A DNA stretch of 64,000 nt from JAEZBP01 sp963832725. GTDB taxonomy: Bacteria; Myxococcota_A; Polyangia; Polyangiales; Sandaracinaceae. Location of the stretch: the NCBI GenBank assembly GCA_963832725.1, contig CAWHVG010000002.1:1-64000 (forward strand), written 5' to 3'. Of this stretch, positions 61,638 through 64,000 are shown one piece after another. Within the stretch, counting starts at the first letter, position 1. Each line of letters begins with the position of its first letter. Position numbers and translations under genes: made by a program. The notes under the pieces are model-generated. The model saw only the letters and a program-made list of their open reading frames with translations, did not search any database and was not told where the DNA came from.

Positions 61638-62381
61638 TCATCCGAGGTCGACGAGCCACGCGCGCTCGCCGGCCTCTTCCGCCACGGCGCCCGGCAGGTC
61701 GACCCATCCGAGGCAGCCTTCGAGGATGCGCGCGTCACTGGTCGCCACCAGTTCGCCCGATGCCAAGAGCTCGCGGTCGGCGTCCCAGGCCAGCTGGATC
61801 CGCCAGGGCCACCCGCGCTCGGCGGCGATGGCGCGCAGCGTGCCAGCCAGCCGGCCGCTGTTCGACACGGGGCGGTCCAGCCAGAAGACGACCCCCGAAG
61901 GCGCGGCCCGCGCGAGCAGCGCTCCCATTCGCTCGACGGCCTCCGTCGTGTCGCTCACGCGCCGCCAGGCGCCGTGCACGCTGGCCAGGTCGCGGTGCGC
62001 TCCGTCGCGGCCGACGAAGACCGGGCCGCCGCCGAGGATCGACTCACAGACGATGAGGACGTTGAAGCCGTCCACGTGCAGGGCGCGACCGCGTATCGCA
62101 GGGAGCGGCGCCCTCTTGCTCCACCGCGCCTCTCGCGCCTCGTCGCTGCAGGCGCAGCGCGAGACGGCCTTTCGTTGCCGCTCGGTCAGCGCGTGGCGGT
62201 CGCCCACCAGCTTCAGCGCAGCCCGCTCCGGGTAGCCGCGCCCGAGCAGCCAAGACAGCTCCGACACGGCGCCTCGCAGCGTGGGGAGCCTGTCGGGCGC
62301 GAAGAGCGCACGGTCCTTCGGGCCCGCGCCTCGGTGGCGTCCGCTCACGAAGCGACCTACCACCGCTGCGCCGGCCCGCAC
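61638..62381 (-). CDS. DUF434-domain protein
   Basis: A 247-residue protein matching the DUF434 family in layout: FAPDRLPTLRGAVSELSWLL, GYPERAALKLVGDRHALTER, the Cys pair SRCACSD, then the nuclease-like second domain ALHVDGFNVLIVCESILGGG, VGRDGAHRDLASVHG and WLDRPVSNSGRLAG. The VDGFN, RD and DRPVSNSG motifs suggest a PIN-like metal-dependent fold, but no activity is established. GTG start. It is alone between the PQQ-type gene and the secreted protein gene. Confidence 0.8.
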   Translation of the reverse strand: MRAGAAVVGRFVSGRHRGAGPKDRALFAPDRLPTLRGAVSELSWLLGRGYPERAALKLVGDRHALTERQRKAVSRCACSDEAREARWSKRAPLPAIRGRALHVDGFNVLIVCESILGGGPVFVGRDGAHRDLASVHGAWRRVSDTTEAVERMGALLARAAPSGVVFWLDRPVSNSGRLAGTLRAIAAERGWPWRIQLAWDADRELLASGELVATSDARILEGCLGWVDLPGAVAEEAGERAWLVDLG

Positions 62382-62435
62382 CGTCGCGGCGTGCTCCTCG
62401 AACCCCAGATCACCGCGAGCGGTGTACCGCGTCCC

Positions 62436-63050
62436 TCAGCGGGAGGCCATCGACCCGCTTCCGCCGGTCCGGTGGTAGCGGAGCTGGTAGTGGAGCGGCT
62501 GCGGCAAGCGACCGCTGTACACCGTGATGTCCATGACCATCTGTCCGTCGGGCTGGAAGGTCATCACGCTCACCTTCTCCCCTTCGCCGGAGCGGAACTT
62601 CTGGATGATCTTGTTTCCACGTGCCCACTGCTGGAGCCTGACCTGCTCGCCGAGAGCGGTGACATTCGTCCACTCCCCCTGCACGGTCTGATAGCGCATG
62701 TCTCCGTACTGCACGGAGAGCTGGTCTCCCGTGACATGCGTCCGAATGGTCTCGCGAACCGGGTTCTTGTCGCGCAGCTTGCTCTTCACGAACGCGCGCT
62801 CGAAGAAGTTCACGTGGCCTCCGGCTTCGTCGATGGCCTGATTCACGCTCTGCTGGGCTTGATCCTGGGGGTTGGAGAGGGTGAAGGTGCCTTCGATGAT
62901 GTTCGGTGATGTTTGGCCCTGGCTTTGGGTGTCTCCTTGGCCTTGCTGGAGCGAGGCCTGCTGCTGGGATTGATGGGATTCCTGCGCTCGGACACCGCTC
63001 AACGGAACGGCGAGCGCGAGCGCGGCGATGATGGTGATCAGCGTCCTCAT
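62436..63050 (-). CDS. Secreted Gln-rich protein, unknown function
   Basis: A 204-residue exported protein. The signal MRTLITIIAALALAVPLSGVRA is followed by a Gln/Ser-rich segment (QESHQSQQQASLQQGQGDTQ), then a folded part with several beta strands (HVTGDQLSVQYGDMRYQTV, QWARGNKIIQKFRSGEGEKV, MVMDITVYSGRLPQPLHYQL). The latter resembles a small beta-barrel or lipocalin-like strand set, but I recognise no family. No partners nearby on the same strand. Confidence 0.6.
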   Translation of the reverse strand: MRTLITIIAALALAVPLSGVRAQESHQSQQQASLQQGQGDTQSQGQTSPNIIEGTFTLSNPQDQAQQSVNQAIDEAGGHVNFFERAFVKSKLRDKNPVRETIRTHVTGDQLSVQYGDMRYQTVQGEWTNVTALGEQVRLQQWARGNKIIQKFRSGEGEKVSVMTFQPDGQMVMDITVYSGRLPQPLHYQLRYHRTGGSGSMASR

Positions 63051-63322
63051 GTTCGCGAGATGATCACCACCCGCGGACCCGCAATCGGCCGGTGTCGTGG
63101 CGTGCGGACGGGCCCGTCGCGACGTGGCGGTTCGTCTCGCCTATTCATGGACTACGGCTGCTTCGCACAGGGAGGCAAGTCGTCTCGGTCCCGCTCGCGG
63201 CGACGTTCGAGCTCGGCGATGCCCGATGGGGTCTTGTCGCCCGGCGTCCCGCGTCCATGGTCGCGACTCTGACGAGCAGCCGCGCAGTGACGAGCGGTCA
63301 GCGACCAACGTGAGGGGGAGCC

Positions 63323-64000
63323 ATGGCGCCGAAGCGACCGAACATCCTCGTCCTCTGGGGCGATGACATCGGGTACTGGAACATCAGCGCGAACAACCGC
63401 GGGATGATGGGCTACCGCACGCCCAACATCGATCGATTGGCGGCCGAGGGGACCGGCTTCACGGACTACTACGGGCAGCAGAGCTGCACGGCGGGGCGCG
63501 CGGCGTTCATCACGGGGCAGAACCCCGTGCGGACGGGGCTGACGAAGGTGGGTATGCCGGGGGCGGATCTCGGTTTACGGCCCGAGGATCCGACGATCGC
63601 CGAGCTCCTCAAGCCGCTCGGGTACGTGACGGGGCAGTTCGGAAAGAACCACCTCGGAGACCGAGACGAGTTTCTGCCCACGAACCACGGCTTCGACGAG
63701 TTCTACGGCAACCTCTACCATCTCAACGCGGAAGAGGAGCCGGAGAATCCGGACTATCCGAAGGACCCGCAGTTCAAGAAGCGCTTCGGTCCGCGAGGCG
63801 TGATCCACAGCTTCGCCGACGGGCGGATCGAGGACACCGGTCCCCTGACGAAGAAGCGCATGGAGACCATCGACGAGGACGTCACCAAGCGCACGCGCGA
63901 GTTCATGCGTGAGGCGCACGAGGCGCACAAGCCCTTCTTCATCTGGTGGAACTCCACCCACATGCACTTCCGTACGCACCTGAGCGAGAAGATGCGCGGC
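63323..64000 (+). CDS. Sulfatase (arylsulfatase family), 5' part only
   Basis: The first 226 residues of a sulfatase, running off the window end. ATG follows GAGGGGGAGCC. RPNILVLWGDDIGYWNISAN carries the first metal-binding Asp pair, and SCTAGRAAFITGQ is the C-T-A-G-R sequence whose Cys is converted to formylglycine. GQFGKNHLGD gives the active-site Lys/His. No signal peptide is visible. The family hydrolyses sulfate esters; the substrate is unknown. An anaerobic-type or FGE-type maturase would be needed in trans. Confidence 0.93.
   Translation, partial: MAPKRPNILVLWGDDIGYWNISANNRGMMGYRTPNIDRLAAEGTGFTDYYGQQSCTAGRAAFITGQNPVRTGLTKVGMPGADLGLRPEDPTIAELLKPLGYVTGQFGKNHLGDRDEFLPTNHGFDEFYGNLYHLNAEEEPENPDYPKDPQFKKRFGPRGVIHSFADGRIEDTGPLTKKRMETIDEDVTKRTREFMREAHEAHKPFFIWWNSTHMHFRTHLSEKMRG

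Noticed and set aside
59730..62909. A plus-strand open frame of over 1000 codons
   Set aside because: It is antisense to the protease, PQQ-type, DUF434 and Gln-rich genes, all of which have recognisable proteins; its own translation has no pattern.

Overview
The window is high-GC DNA (roughly 70 percent) from a delta-proteobacterial lineage, most likely Myxococcota of the Polyangiales/Sandaracinaceae type. The taxonomic clues are cysteine-rich lipoproteins with Asp/Gly or Asp-Ala-Gly linkers, a MopE-like metal-binding-motif protein, a MYXO-CTERM surface anchor, an AfsR/LuxR-like NB-ARC ATPase with a C-terminal winged helix, and many GTG starts. No rRNA, tRNA or CRISPR array was recognised.

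Layout. 1-7.2 kb: a beta-propeller lipoprotein, a GH5-like glycosidase and a very large CtpI-like P-type ATPase. 7.6-16.2 kb: an MFS exporter, then a BlaI - M56 protease - adaptor - RND pump - TolC operon with a clear promoter and palindromic operator. 16.8-25.5 kb: a large lipoprotein, a flavin monooxygenase with a small membrane protein, small membrane/secreted genes, a 22-copy 21-bp tandem repeat, and a hypothetical protein next to a truncated endonuclease/phosphatase gene. 25.9-28.3 kb: a low-GC acquired Tat flavoenzyme flanked by gene remnants. 28.5-35.4 kb: a lipoprotein, a redoxin-dihaem peroxidase fusion with a Ycf48-like lipoprotein, and a divergent NB-ARC regulator. 35.6-47.5 kb, all minus strand: a DedA/P-type ATPase fusion, a transglycosylase, a spermidine-synthase-like gene and a second BlaI - M56 - TolC - CusB - CusA operon. 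47.8-54.1 kb: a third tripartite metal-efflux system headed by a small Cys/His-rich protein. 54.1-58.6 kb: a DUF262-HipA operon whose hipA is split by an IS66-family element with an 8-bp target duplication. 59.4-64 kb: a MYXO-CTERM trypsin-like protease, a PQQ-type protein, a DUF434 protein, a secreted Gln-rich protein and the start of a sulfatase.

How the genes work together. The dominant theme is metal export: three complete adaptor/RND/TolC systems and two P-type ATPases lie within about 50 kb. Two of the three RND operons begin with a BlaI repressor and an M56 (BlaR1-like) membrane protease, and one of these proteases has a His/Cys-rich predicted extracytoplasmic loop. This suggests a metal-sensing version of the BlaR1/BlaI switch. 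The other candidate system is the translationally coupled DUF262-HipA pair.

Sequence quality. At least fourteen otherwise well-conserved genes or gene segments change frame. Every change is one extra base, usually explicable as a homopolymer lengthened by one. Removing these bases restores a whole number of codons, so I treat them mainly as probable assembly errors and give whole-gene coordinates.
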